Counted from the first letter of the stretch, positions 10,918 through 24,706 are shown. The stretch is DNA of 64,000 nt from Aquarana catesbeiana (GCF_042186555.1 NC_133324.1:194816640-194880639), one strand, 5' to 3'. Numbers and translations: made by a program. The notes: a model not told the origin generated them from the letters alone.

Positions 10918-11415
10918 AATGAGTGGTTACTAACAGTAATTTACAAAGCCATCCATAGCTCTGCCCCCAGCTACATCACTAACTTCCAAAAAAAACAAAC
11001 AAGCCGATCTCTTTGGTCATCCCAAGACCTCTTGCTCTCTAGCTTCCTTGTCACCTCCTCCCATGCTCGCCTCCAGGATTTCTCAGTAGCTTCTCCCATC
11101 CTTTGGAGCTCCCTTACCCATTCTGTCCGACTGTCCCCTAATCTATCCATCTTTAGACGATCCCTGAAAACCCTTCTCTTTAAAGAAGCCTATCCTGCTT
11201 CTAACGAACACTGTTTTACTTCCTCCATCAGCCCATCCCCCACAGCTATTACCTTTTGTATCATTTGACCCTCCCTTTTAGATTGTAAGCTCTAATGAGC
11301 AGGGCCCTCTGATCCCTCGTGTACCAAATTGTAGTAACTGTAATGTCTGGCTTCATTTTGTTAAGTGCTGCGCAAAGTGTTGGCGCTATATAAATCCTGT
11401 ATAAGAATAATAATA
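10918..11415 (+). mobile_element. Rex1/L2-group LINE 3' end
   Basis: Starts with decayed coding sequence of a non-LTR ORF2 C-terminus (...YKAIHSSAPSYITNF..., ...PILWSSL..., ...F-R-R-S-L-K-T-L-L-F), then a 3' UTR with GATTGTAAGCTCTAATGAGC and GGCGCTATATAAATCCTGTA, and an AATAATAAT tail. This layout (Pro-x-Tyr, Trp-x-Ser-Leu, Phe-x-x-x-Leu-Lys-Thr) is typical of the LINE superclade containing CR1, L2 and Rex1. It is 5' truncated and lies 75 bp downstream of ap3s1 exon 3. Confidence 0.65.
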
Positions 11416-11419
11416 ATTA

Positions 11420-12756
11420 AACTGCCCCTGGAAGAAGTTTTTCATGTGCTTTTTCTGGTGCCTGCAGACTATTATCACTAGCATCATTATGCCTCTAGAG
11501 TGCTGAGGGATTCCTAAATACTGCTATGCAAGTTTAAACTTTTCAGAAACTCCTGCATAGGCACTTTCCTCTGGCAATCCACACTGTAGAACGTGCAACA
11601 GAGCTACTTGAAAGTATACAACCAAGGTCTGCAGGCACATAATACCTGTCAAAGCTTAACGGTAAACTTAAAATCTGCCCCTGCATAAAGGAACTTGTAT
11701 GCCCACCTCTCCTACTACGCATGTTGCCAGTATCCTGCATAGTAAGAAGAAACGGGTATCTAAAGAATCTTCAGAAAGGGATATTACTGGGATGTTGAGA
11801 TTCCTGGTCCCCTTCTGTAATCTGTGGTCCAGTCCGCCATCCCCTGCATAAGTGTGCACTGTTGTGATATAGGTATCAGAAGGGGAAACTTTGGGGGGAT
11901 GGGGGGGGGGGGGGTTGGTCACATAAGAACAGGAATCTGGTACTCCAAGAAATGTCAGGTTTTAAAGATTTTTCAGGTAGCAATTTTCCATTTACTTATG
12001 GCACGTGCAGCCAGAGAGGCAAGTGTTTGTTCGTTTGTTCTTTTGCTGGGGAAGTTGTATTTTTAGTTTTAGGTACATTATGGCTTACAACAGGGTGAGT
12101 TAAAATATGCATTCCTCCAGCTATTGTAGACAGTTTTAGACAATATACAGGTAATTGAGTGTTTGCAATTTACATGAGTAAGCAGACATATTTAATCTGG
12201 CTTTGCAAATAGTTATACACCATAGAAACTGCTTGATTTTTATGCAGTTAGACTTGGAGCAGTGATAAATATTTTTAAATTGGTTGCGGTGGGTTATTTA
12301 GCACATTGTCATTGCTGCAAAACCTAATTCAAAGGTGAATCAAGTTTTACTATACTGCCAACTATGAAGCATTTCTTTGTTTTTCTCTGAAGGTACGGTA
12401 ATTATATTGCTTAAATGTCATTGCCGAGCGTGTTATTGATCCCTTCATGTCATATCAACTTACTTGGGATGAAGCAGCTGAAATATTCATGGAATAATAG
12501 AACACTGACATGAAATATTAATGGAGGGCTGACCTAGTTATTTAAATATTGAACTGATTGTGCACTGTATGTCAGGCCCTTCAAGCTGTATTATCCATGT
12601 GAGGGGAGAGTGGCTTTTCTTTCCTGGCAGTCAACATGGTCTTGTCCATAATGATTTCAGATGTGGATTTCTGTAATCAAAATCTTAAAGGGAACGTGTA
12701 ATATCTTCAGAGCAAGCAAAGTAACATTGATATTCTGTACAGTAAATATCCTGTAG
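11420..12756. other. Low-repeat intron 3 block
   Basis: About 1.3 kb with no recognisable transposon ends or long simple repeats except a G-run at about 11900-11914. Open frames here are short and unconvincing. It may be ancestral intron sequence. Confidence 0.5.
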
Positions 12757-13177
12757 TACAGTGCCTTGCAAAAGTATTCACCTCCCTTGGTTTTTACCTA
12801 TTTTGTTACATTACAGCCTTTAGTTCATTGTGGTGTGTTTTTTTTTTTTTTTTTATCTGAATTATATTTGATGGATCAGAACACAATAGTCTAAGTTGGT
12901 GAAGTAAAATTAGAAGAATATATACATAAAACTATATTTTTCAGAAATAAAAAAAATGATAATTGGTATGTGTGTATGTATTCACCCCGTTTGTTATGAA
13001 GCCCATAAAAAGCTCTGGTGCAACTAATTACCTTCAGAAGTCACATAATTAGTGAAATTATGTCCACCTGTGTGCAATCTAAGTGTCACATGATCTGTCA
13101 TTACATATACACACCTTTTTGAAAGGCCCCAGAGGCTGCAACACCTAAGCAAGAGGCACCACTAACCAAACACTGCC

Positions 13178-14206
13178 ATGAAGACCAAGGAACTCTCCAA
13201 ACAAGTAAGGGACAATGTTGTTGAGAAGTACAAGTCAGGGTTAGGTTATAAAAAAAAAAAAAAAAAAAAATATCCAAATCTTTGATGATCCCTAGGAGCA
13301 CCATCAAATCTATCATAACCAAATGGAAAGAACATGGCAAAGCTGCCAAGAGACGGCCACACACCAAAAATCACGGACCAGGCAAGGAGGGCATTAATCG
13401 GAGGCGGCAGAGAGACCTAAGGTAACCCCGGAGGAGCTGCAGAGTTTCACAGCAGAGACTGGAGTATCTGTACATAGGACGACAATAAGCCGTACGCTCC
13501 ATAGAGTTGGGCTTTATGGCAGAGTGGCCAGAGGAAAGCCATTACTTTCAGCAAAAAACAAAATGGCACGTTTTGAGTTTGCGAAAAGGCATGTGGGAGA
13601 CTCCCAATATGTATGGAGGAAGGTGCTCTGGTCTGATGAGACTACAATTTTTTGGCCATCAAAGAAAATGCTATGTCTGGCGCAAACCCATCACATCACC
13701 CAAAGAACACCATCCCCACAGTGAAACATGGTGGTGGCAGCATCATGCTGTGGGGATGTTTTTCAGCAGTCAGGACTGGGAAACTGGTCAGAGTTGAGGG
13801 AAAGATGGGTGGTGCTAAATACAGGGATATTCTTGAGCAAAACCTGTACCACTCTGTGTGTGATTTGAGGCTAAGGAGGATCACCTTTCAGCAGGACAAT
13901 GACCCCAAACACACTGCTAAAGCAACACTTGAGTGGTTTAAGGGGAAACATGTATGGGTAAATGTGTTGGAATGGCCCAGTCAAAGCCCAGACCTCAATC
14001 CAATAGAAAATCTGTGGTCAGACTTAAAGATTGCTGTTCACAAGCGCAAACCATCCAACTTGAAGTAGCTGGAGCAGTTTTGCAAGGAGGAATGGGCAAA
14101 AATCCCTGTGGTAAGATGTGGCAAGCTCATACAGACTTATCCAAAGCGACTTGGAGCTGTGATAGCCGCAAAAGGTGGCTCTACAAAGTATTGACTTTAG
14201 GGGATG
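13178..14206 (+). pseudogene. Tc1 transposase, inactivated
   Basis: An ATG at 13178 opens MKTKELSKQVRDNVVEKYKS, the paired-like helix-turn-helix start. An A-run (13249-13270) then disturbs the frame. The catalytic DDE region is spread over several frames: WSDET near 13635; QQDNDPKHTAKAT near 13895; and WPSQSPDLNPIENLWSDLK near 13970-14030. The latter two give the D and E of the DD34E triad with standard spacing, so catalytic residues are still readable. Frameshifts near 13420 and 13530-13700 and a TAG at 14066-14068 rule out function. The coding span is close to a normal 340-residue Tc1 transposase. Confidence 0.88.
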
Positions 14207-14214
14207 AATAGTTA

Positions 14215-14660
14215 TGCCGCGTACACACGGTCGGACTTTTCGTCTACAAAAGTCCAACGGACGCTGACGGACTAAAGCTGGCTGGTAATCCGATCGTGTG
14301 TGGGCTTCTCCGGACTTTCAACGGACTTTTTTAGCCTCAAATCCGACGGACTTTAGATTTGAAACATGCTTCAAATCTTTACGTCGTAAGTACGACGGAC
14401 CCCGAAATCCGCTCGTCTGTGTGCTAGTCCGACGGACAAAAACCCATGCTAGGGCAGCTATTGGCTACTGGCTATGAACTTCCTTATTTTAGTCCGGTGT
14501 ACGTCATCACGTACGAATCCGTCGGACTTTTGTGTGGTCGTGTGTAGGCAAGTCCGTTCGTAAGAAAGTCTGCCGCAAGTCCGCCGAAGGTACGTCGGAA
14601 GTATGTCGGACAGGCTGTCGGACTTTTGTAGACGAAAAGTCCGACCGTGTGTACGCGGCA
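14215..14660. mobile_element. Harbinger-like MITE nested in the Tc1 element
   Basis: 446 bp with perfect terminal inverted repeats beginning TGCCGCGTACACACGGTCGG and extending at least 40 bp. TTA occurs on both sides (14212-14214 and 14661-14663), the 3-bp duplication expected of PIF/Harbinger elements. It is inserted just downstream of the Tc1 transposase remnant, so it is younger than the Tc1 insertion. No coding capacity; the interior repeats GTCCGACGG motifs. Confidence 0.8.
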
Positions 14661-15004
14661 TTATGCACATTGACTTTTTCTGTTATTTTGGCCTATTTTG
14701 TTTCACAATAAAAAGTTGTGAGCATGTTCTTTAAATTAAATGATGCAAATCCATGTTAATTCCAGGTTGTGAGGCAGCAAAACACGAAAAATGCCAAGGG
14801 GGTGAATACTTTTGCAAGGCACTGTACTACGTTCTGAATACACAGTTGAACCTGCCACTGGAAGCCCCAACAAATCCTACACAAATAATTATGTTCTGAA
14901 CTCCTGGCACCTTTTTAATTATGCACACATGATGGTGATCAAGCATGGCAGTATGTCATTCATGCACCAGTCACTGCTGAGTGGGATAGTAGTACACACA
15001 CACA

Positions 15005-15080
15005 CACTACACTACACTACACTACACTACACTACACTACACTACACTACACTACACTACACTACACTACACTACACTAA
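15005..15080. repeat. (ACACT)n pentanucleotide microsatellite
   Basis: About 14 uninterrupted copies of ACACT/CTACA, preceded by a short (CA)n and followed by AACTA variants. Confidence 0.9.
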
Positions 15081-15309
15081 ACTAAACTAAATAACTCTAT
15101 CTATGATTGCTCAGTTTACCCCCTCTGCTCTGAGCAAAGAACCGTGATGGTCAGTTACCAGCTCTCTACTCTGCCTCTCCAGCACTCACTGGAGTGTTGG
15201 GCACTGGGGGCAGAAGTGGCAGTCTCGGGCTCTCACCGGATCGATGAGAGGATGAGCCAGCTGTCCGCTAAAAACAGGTCACAGGAGTGCACTCCTGTAA
15301 CCTACCGGG

Positions 15310-16070
15310 AAAGTATAGCCAAAATAACTTTGGCTATACTACTTTTAAAAGCAAAGTATAGATTATTATTATTATTATTATTATTAATATAAATATAAAT
15401 TTTTTTTTTTTATCGTACTTACCTAGGTACTTACCTTATGCAGCATCTGTCCTCCGCTGGCTCTAAGGCTGAGAACAGGGCGATCAAACACCTCTGCTCA
15501 GTTCTCAGAGCTCCCTGAACAAAGAGCTTGTCAGTCACTGGCTCTCTGCTATGCACCCCAGGCTCCCTAGAGTGCTGAGCTGTGGGGGGGGGGGGGGGGG
15601 GCTTGTAGCGGCTCGCTGAGAGGCTGAGCCAGGTACCAGTCCAGGCATGTGCTCGGGTCCCAACTATGTGGTCGTGGTCTTTCCCAAGCCTGAACCGGCT
15701 CTGTTAAGCACTGCCGGCAGGCGGGTTGTATGGGAGCCGTTCTCCCGGCGATCGGAGGGGAAGAGAGAGCAGAGCCGCCGCCCAGATGATCAGAACGCGG
15801 GGAACATAACTTTCATTTCAATTGCTGTGTGTTCACTGCGGTGCGCCGTCACATACAGCCCCTCCTCTTTGTCCAGACACTTTGATAGATCACTTGTCCA
15901 ATCCTGGGATGGATGATCTATCTGTCAAAGTTCCCTGAACAAGGGGGAGGGGCTGTATTTGACGGCGCACAGCGGGGAAAACACAGCAATTGAAATGAAA
16001 GCTGTTATGTTCCTGGCGCTCTGATCATCCGGGCGGCGGCTCTCCTCTCTCTTCCCCTGCACAGGTAGGC
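15310..16070. repeat. Composite repeat with inverted arms 15751-15880 / 15942-16062
   Basis: A G-run (about 15584-15601) is followed by a large imperfect palindrome: GGAAGAGAGAGCAGAGCCGC, GATGATCAGA, TTTCATTTCAATTGCTGTG and GCGCCGTCA in the left arm recur reversed in the right arm. The loop carries GATAGATCA/TGATCTATC. It also includes an (ATT)n run at 15362-15385. Probably a foldback MITE interior; the ends are not resolved. Confidence 0.5.
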
Positions 16071-16489
16071 CGCATTGCTGGCCATGGGCAGGCCACATTG
16101 TTTGGCTTGGATAGATGTTAAATGTTTTATGCAGAATTAAGTTATAAAAATAAATAGTATCATTTCATGAGATAATTTATGAGGGCCTAATTTAGGGGCA
16201 GGGCAACTGGTGGCGAGTAACCCTTGAGGCCTGGCTAGTAGCTCAGAACTTGAAATTTTGAGCCCTGCTGTAGCATATTCTGTACTCCCACAGAAAAAAG
16301 GGGCATACCCTGTTCTGGAAATGCAGTGGCTGGGAAATTGCATGGTACTTTTGCTGCACCATGTGATTTCCCTGCAGTTCCCTTAATGAATGGGAGCCCT
16401 GTGCGTCTTTACGCAGCAGTGCGTTTTGATTGCAGGTGTGGGAATCACAGCAATTCCTGCCCCGACAACCACCCACAATGGTGTAAACC

Positions 16490-16775
16490 AGGCCTTAGAC
16501 TTTGAGGCTAGGTTTCTCCACTATTATGACCTGAAAGTCGCGCGATTTTGCAGCTTTTTTTTGCTGCAACATTGATGCGACTTGAAGCAATGCCTGTGTA
16601 TTGAGGTCTGTGGACCTCAAGTCTCATCAAAGTAGGACCAAAGTAGTGCAGGGACTACTTTTGAAGTCGCATAGATATGAACGGTACTCATTGGAAATCA
16701 TGGGGTATGACTTGTCAAGTGACTTGGCAGTCCCAAGTGGCATGACAAGTCGCACAAGTGAAAACTGAGCCTGAA
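16490..16775. mobile_element. MITE relative of 9629-9865
   Basis: Contains GCGACTTGAAGCAATG, GAAGTCGCATAGATATGA and TGACAAGTCGCACAAGTG, motifs shared with the MITE at 9629-9865. Ends are eroded, so borders are approximate. Confidence 0.4.
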
Positions 16776-16779
16776 TACC

Positions 16780-17568
16780 TTTTTTTTTTTTTCCCAATTC
16801 CCTGGAATGTCTTTAGCTAATTTAAACTGAAATTTCTAGGCTTTTTAGGTTTTGAATGTTTCTGAACATTTTGTGACACCGCTACGCTGGTCCTAATTAA
16901 AACCTGTTATTAAAATGTTAAAGATCATTCAAATCGATATGATTTCTATGGTCATAACTTGGTTTGAATCATTTTCGACTTTATAGAGCTCAAAGAAACT
17001 TCAACTTCACAAGGCTGTGACAGAGGTGGTACTCCTTCACGTCTTTTATGAAAGCCCCACTCCAGCTCTAGTGTTCTATCTTCATTGTCTCTGAAGGCTG
17101 AAAAACATAGTACTGGAATTTGGTCCTGTGCTTACATGTCTCTTCTGTACTTTGGGCACATTCTGTAAGGCAGTAAAAAGAGAACTACAGATGTACGGGA
17201 ACGTATAGCAACTGTTTAGAGAGCCGTTCCAAGAAGAGTGAAAGGCTAAATGTAACGGCTTTCATGTTTCACATCATCTTTTTTCAGTGCCTTAGCTGAA
17301 GATGCTGTTTGTGTGTTGTCATGTCTTCATATCTGTTTGTTTGTATTTGTGAGTAAAGGTTTGGCTTCGTTTCCAGGACTAGCGCCAGGTATTTAGAGCT
17401 TGTCATTACTCTTCAGTACCTGGTCAGCTACATTTCATGTATTTCAGCTACTGTTATTCTGTTCAATGCCATCTCTAAATTTCCACTGTAATTTTCTAAG
17501 CATTATTAGAACTGCTTTGTATTATTAATGTGGGTCTAAAGTCATTGCTTTTATCACCCTAGATGTTA
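16780..17568. other. Low-repeat intron 3 block
   Basis: About 790 bp of mixed-composition sequence with no transposon ends seen and no convincing open frame. Candidate ancestral intron DNA. Confidence 0.45.
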
Positions 17569-18135
<567 letters not shown>

Positions 18136-18334
18136 TTACCATGGCAGGAGTGGTAATTTGTTGGCATTCTGGCTGATACAAGATATGATTTATTTTATTT
18201 TTTAGATATGGCTATCGGAAATATTTTGTAATAATACAGACATTGCTGGTAATCTGATTTTATTCTCTGTACGTGACTGCTCTGTACACTTAGTTTGTGG
18301 ACTGATGGTTGGGCATATGTAACTGATACCACCT

Positions 18335-18760
18335 CCTATAGTAACCAAAGTTTTGAGACTAGCTCTGTTTACAAGGAAGTACTTTATGTATCTACGTTTT
18401 ACACTCTTATAACCTTCAAAATAGTCTCCTTGCACAGCAATACAGAGCCCCTGCCACTTCTGGAATGTGTCCTGGAAGTCTTCTTTTCGAAGCTGGACAA
18501 GCCACTTCTGTTATTCGCAGTGGATCTTCGCAATGGTGTCAAAACGGCGACCTTTGAGCTGGATCTTCAACTCATTGCAACATCGGTGTAAACTTGCCGA
18601 ATCATGTTAGTCTCCTATGGCAGATTTGCCCCGTTTCATGCAGAATTTCATGTTTGCTCTTTGTTCTTACTTGCTGTCCATGACTGCATGCAGCCTTAGG
18701 CTGCCATCTGTTGGCATGTTACAAAACTAGTCTCAAAGCTTTTTGATACCACCTCGTATG
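18335..18760 (-). mobile_element. mariner-like element remnant
   Basis: Inverted ends ACCAAAGTTTTGAGACTAG (left) and CTAGTCTCAAAGCTTTTTGA (right). On the minus strand it encodes LKGRRFDTIAKI, then DFQDTFQKWQGLCIAVQGDY followed by FEG, resembling the C-terminal F-x-x-W-Q...C-I...Y-F-E-G region of mariner-type transposases. Most of the transposase is missing. A 15-bp near-identical direct repeat GATACCACCTC(C/G)TAT lies at both margins (18326 and 18745). Confidence 0.55.
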
Positions 18761-18836
18761 CATTTAAAAAAAAAAAAAACTTGTGCTATCTGGACAATAC
18801 ATTATTTAGGCAAGGCATTTTATTGCTCGCTATTAA

Positions 18837-19240
18837 CCGCTTGCCGACCAGCTGCCGTCATTATACTGCGGCAACGTGGCACGATCCCGCAAATCGCCGT
18901 AGGTTTACATTGACACGGGATCTCGCTTTTGTCGGTGTGCATGTGTCCCCGTTGGCCAGCAGGGGAGCCAGTCAGTGGGTCTGAGGGAACACGTTTAACC
19001 CCCTTCATTGCCCCTGATGTTAACCCCTTCCTTGCCAGTGTCATTAGTACAATAACAGTACATATTTTTAGCACCGATTTACTGTAATAATGTCACTGGT
19101 TCCCAAAAAAAGTGTAAAAAAAAAAAAGGTCAGGTGTCTGATCTGTCTGCCACAATGTTGCAGACCCGCTATAAATCTATTCCCTATTTTGTAGACACTA
19201 TAACAAAATATATATATATTATATTATATTATATTATATT
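18837..19240 (+). mobile_element. TTAA-family copy, right end missing
   Basis: TTAA at 18833-18836, then CCGCTTGCCGACCAGCTGCC, the family's left end. It continues through the CCAGTGTCATTAGTAC and GATCTGTCTGCCACAATGTT modules and a (TATAT)n run at about 19205-19240, then stops without the AAGTGG end. Confidence 0.65.
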
Positions 19241-19709
19241 TATCAGCAAACTTACTCCCTGGCTTTGTCAATTGTTACAAATGGGTAACAACTTGATTAC
19301 ATTTTCAGAATGCTTTTCTTTATGGAGGAGATTTGCTCGTTACTTTTTTTTTTTTTTTTTTTTTCCCCTCCCCCATATTTGTTTCCTTCCATTTTGATTA
19401 TCTTCCCCTGTAGTGTCTGTAAATATTACTGTGCTTGGCCATGATCCAGACTTTGTCCAATCACAGTTTAACCTCCATTTCACTTAGATTTGCTGGGCTG
19501 TGGTCCTGGTATGTGAGACTGAATGACTCCCTTATCAAATTTCAACACTGCCTGAAAGAGGACTAAAACAACTGATCAATAAATATTTCAGGATATAAAA
19601 TGTTATCTGTGAATCTATATTAAACTCTCTTGTAAGAAATAATCAGTCTTCCTGTACTTGCTCGATCATAAATTGCATTGAGACTGTATGCACTATGTTG
19701 TCTAAAACC
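19241..19709. other. Intron 3 sequence, nothing recognised
   Basis: Apart from a T-run at 19343-19364, no transposon ends or coding signal are seen. Confidence 0.4.
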
Positions 19710-19713
19710 TTAA

Positions 19714-19985
19714 AGTGACACTAAACTCTGGTTTAAAAAGAAAAATTATATTCAAGTTTGTATTCTTAACTCACAAAAGTCCCTTCTATTGCTCTTTGCC
19801 TCCTCCAAGTCTCAAAATTCAATTTATTTTGCTACTGATCTGACTTTCTGTTAGAGGGTGACTACAATAATTCCCCATGATCCCACTTTATGTACTAATG
19901 TAGCCACCCTTTCTTGCTCACTCCTGTGATGGGCTAGGGCCCATGAACCATGGGATGTGTAGTGTGCATATAGCAGTGTTTTCTC
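19714..19985 (+). mobile_element. T2-like TTAA MITE, left end
   Basis: TTAA at 19710-19713 followed by AGTGACACTAAACTCTGG, the same end as at 1625. The right boundary is not found. Confidence 0.4.
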
Positions 19986-20039
19986 AATGGTTTTTCCAGT
20001 AAGGACGCCATTAAGGGTGTTTTTTTTTTTTTTTTTTCA

Positions 20040-20340
20040 GTCTCGTGGCACCCCAGTCTATAGCTCCGTTCACATATATGTGAATTGGATGCACTTTGAA
20101 CCGCATCCAATTTGCCTGACATGTGAACCAGCAGCCTTCTCTATGGAGCCGGTTCACGTATCTGTGGGCCAGCCACGGTGCGATTTTAAAAAGTCCTGTG
20201 CATTTTTCAGGCCGCTTCAGGTACGATTTCAAGTAAAAATGTGCACCTGAACCAGTAAACAAAACCGCCACAGAATCTCTTGAGAAAACGCAGGGAAACC
20301 GGCCCTGCACAAATGTGAACTGTCCTTTTTAGACTTGATT
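20040..20340. repeat. MITE-like repeat with CACAT/ATGTG ends
   Basis: Begins near GCTCCGTTCACATATATGTG and ends near CACAAATGTGAACTGTCC. The interior has CATCCAATT/AATTGGATG inverted motifs. Similar in style to the 9629 and 24707 elements. Borders are approximate. Confidence 0.4.
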
Positions 20341-21622
<1,282 letters not shown>

Positions 21623-21628
21623 AAATAA

Positions 21629-21668
<40 letters not shown>

Positions 21669-21699
21669 GTATGGTGATGAGATTACGAACTCTGATCAC

Positions 21700-22620
21700 C
21701 AGTGACGCCAGGAATTAAAGTGATTTTAAAGGTTCAACGCTTTTTACCTGCATGAAGGTAAAAAAACCTTTTGGGTATAGCTCCCCCCACAGCCCCCCTA
21801 ATACTCTGGGAATTTATCATCGCCCTCCACCTGATATATTAGTCCTATGTGTCAGACTGCAGCAGACGGTGTGGTTTATTTGCACTTCCTATTCATGTGT
21901 TGCTGGCCAGGAGCCGTGATGCACGGTTTTTGAAGGAAGATTAGGAGGTATCAGTGTTGCAGTTAGCCTACCATTAGCCCTATCCCAGGACAAGTAGTGC
22001 TTTAGCAACCCAGTACCCTTACTTTAACCTGGGCGCTAAACGTAAGGAAGTGTGTAGTCTTATATAGATACCTACTTTGCAGAAGTGTTTGGGATCCTGC
22101 TGTGTTTATTTGTATGACAATTTGTCATTTTTTTTTAAAACCAGTTTTTACTGGTGTCTGGTAAGGTATTATTCGCCTTTTGAATCAATAGTTTGTACAT
22201 TTGCTTCAATAAAGTCTTTTTATCACACAATGTACCATAGTCAGTTCTCCATATACATATCTTTGCTTTGCTTTTATTACCCCCCCCCCCCCCCCCCGAT
22301 ACTCACCTGAGCACCCTCTTGATCCAGCGATGTGCATGAGAGATGAGCTCCTCCCGGGTCTCATTCGCTGAGACAGCAGCGGGAGCCATTGACAATCACA
22401 ACCAGGGAGCCAATGAGAAGAGAGCAGGGGCGGGGCTGAGCTGCAGTGCTCTGTCTTATGGAAGCATAGGGCAGGGCTCGAGCCAGCATGCACCAGTGCC
22501 CCCAGAGCAAGCGGCTTGCTATTGGGGAAACTGGCTGAAGAGGAGGAGCCAGGAGCGACCCAAAAAGAAGAGGATCAGGGCTGTTATGTGCAAAAGTGAC
22601 CTAGCTCTTTAAAAATGGAG
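21700..22620. repeat. Dispersed repeat blocks related to 4291-4617
   Basis: 21720-21790 (AACGCTTTTTACCTGCATGA, AGGTAAAAAAACCT) and 22300-22610 (CCAGCGATGTGCATGAG, GAGCCATTGACAATC) look like the two parts of one frog repeat. They are separated by 21800-22280, in which I recognise nothing apart from a C-run at about 22280-22297. Assignment is from memory of similar frog repeats and is tentative. Confidence 0.35.
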
Positions 22621-22643
22621 AATTGGCTTTAGATATACTTTAG

Positions 22644-23395
22644 CCACTTGCCGACCGCCCACCGTCGATTGACGGTGGCAGAATGGCACTCTTGCGCGAA
22701 TAGCCATAGCTGTATGGCGGGTGCTTTAAGGAGTATAGGGCGCACACGATGTAGGAGCCCGTGCGTGTAGCTGCCCGTCTTGATGGCCGTGATTTGCTCC
22801 TGAGAAGGAAAGAACTGAGATCTGTCAATGTAAACAGACCGATCTCCGTTCTGTCAGGGGTGAGGAGAGCGATCTTTTGTTCCTACTGCTTAGGAAAAAC
22901 AATCGGTCTCCTCAACCAGGCAGTCCCATCCCCCCAAAGTTAGAAACACTCCCTAGGACACACATTTAACCCCTTGATCGCCCCCTAGTGTTAACCCCTG
23001 CCAGTGACATTTATACAGTAATCAATGGCTATTTATAGTTCTGATCGCTGTATAAATGTCAGTGGTCCCAAAATAGTGTGAAAAGTGTCTGATCTGTCTG
23101 CCTCAATGTCGCTGTCCCAATAAAAATCGCAGATCGCCGCCATTACTAGTAAAAAAAAAAAAAAAAAATTATAAAAATGCTATAACTATATCCCCCATTT
23201 TGTAGACGCTATAACGTTTGTGCAAACCAATCAATACACGCTTATTGTGATTTTGGTAAAAAAAAAAAAAAAAAAAAATATGTAGAAGAATATATCGGCC
23301 TAAACTGAGGAAGAAATTTAGTGTTTGTGTGTGTGTGTGTGTTTATATATTTTTTGGGGATAATTTTTATAGCAACAAAGTAAAATATATATTGC

Positions 23396-23435
<40 letters not shown>

Positions 23436-23444
23436 CCAAATTAG

Positions 23445-23479
<35 letters not shown>

Positions 23480-23673
23480 CGCAAAACATAAAAACCACAG
23501 TGGTGATCAAATACCACCAAAAGAAAGCTCTATTTGTGGGGGGAAAAAGGAAACAAATTTTGTTTGGGTACAGCATCGCACAACTGTGCAATTGTCAGTT
23601 AAAGCAACGCAGTGCTGTATTGCAAAAAATGGCCCAGTCAGGAAAGGGATAAATTCTTCTGGGGCTGAAGTGG
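22644..23673 (+). mobile_element. TTAA-flanked piggyBac-like nonautonomous element, 1.0 kb
   Basis: Left end CCACTTGCCGACCGCC after TTAG (mutated TTAA, 22640-22643). Right end GGGGCTGAAGTGG before TTAA (23674-23677). The right 200 bp matches the shared module (ACCACAGTGGTGATCAAATA, GAAAGCTCTATTTGTGG). It carries long T-runs at about 23397-23435 and 23450-23477. No coding capacity. Confidence 0.8.
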
Positions 23674-23677
23674 TTAA

Positions 23678-23999
23678 TATTTTACATGAAATGGTTAAAG
23701 GTTTTCAGGTTTATTGCTCATTGTTTCTGAATAAATGCATTTTATTGGCTAAAAAACATACACATTTTTTAATTAGTTTTCACAATTAAAAACTCTGAAT
23801 AATACACAGCCCCTAGGACTCCTGGGGGACATTTATCTGCTTCTCATAAAATGGGCATGACAAACTGGTATGAAGGAATGGGCATACTTCAGTGAATGTT
23901 GCGTGATGCCTTTTTATTGTGGACCCTTATTTTTTTACACATTTTGGCCCTATTTTTAGAATGTGTAGAAATTGTAGCAGGAAACAAAAAGAAAAGCCT
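23678..23999. other. Intron 3 spacer between two TTAA-family copies
   Basis: About 320 bp with no recognised repeat. It ends at the TTAA used by the next element (24000-24003). Confidence 0.4.
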
Positions 24000-24003
24000 T
24001 TAA

Positions 24004-24448
24004 CCACTTCAATACCAGTACTTATATACCTTCCTGCCCAGGCCAATTTTCAGCTTTCAGAGCTGTCGCACTTTGAATGACAATTGCGCGGTCATGGTAC
24101 ACTGTACCCAAACAAAATTTTTATCATTTTGTTCCCACAAATAGAGCTTTCTTTTGGTGGTATTTGATCACCTCTGATGTCTGTCAGATGCGAGTAAGGA
24201 AAGGCCGATCAATGGCTCTTCCAGTTTACATTGTGATCAGCCGTGATTAGACACGGCTGATCACGTGGTAAAGCGCCTCCGTCGGAGGCTCTTTATCGAG
24301 ATCGGTGTAGAGCTGTGTCAGACTGACACACTGCACCACCGATTGCCGCGATTTGCGGTGGCTGTTATCCTGCAGGATGTCATATGACGCCCAGTCAGGA
24401 TAACTGAACCACCGGCCGTCATTCTGCTATAGGCCGGGCGGGAAGTGG
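24004..24448 (-). mobile_element. TTAA-flanked element, internally deleted, minus
   Basis: TTAA at 24000-24003 and 24449-24452. The left boundary CCACTTCAATACCAG is the reversed right end; the right boundary GGCCGGGCGGGAAGTGG is the reversed left end. At 445 bp it is the shortest two-ended copy in the window. Confidence 0.75.
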
Positions 24449-24706
24449 TTAAGGTCACCATACAATGGGGATCAGCAACTAGTAGATCGTGGACAAGAGA
24501 CTGGTAGATCACATTCTGGGCTTGCTGACCCGCCATTCCAGAGCATCAAAGTGCAATGCAGAGGGACTACTTAAAAAGTTGGAGCTGTAGTAAGGAGCAA
24601 GAGCCGCACAAGCAGATGCCTCCTCTGTAGTGTTGGCAGTGGTGCCAGCAGCAGGAAAGAGATCTTCAGGTCAGTGTGAAGCAATACACTGGGCATATTA
24701 GTATAG

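Larger units (their letters stand above)
12759..14824 (+). mobile_element. Tc1-like transposon with nested MITE
   Basis: TA duplications at 12757-12758 and 14825-14826. Terminal inverted repeats are CAGTGCCTTGCAAAAGTATT and its near-perfect complement at the right. Length is 2,066 bp, or about 1.6 kb once the nested element 14215-14660 and its duplication are removed, the usual Tc1 size. It carries a degenerate transposase (13178-14206). Ends are well preserved, so insertion is relatively recent among the Tc1 copies here. Confidence 0.9.
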
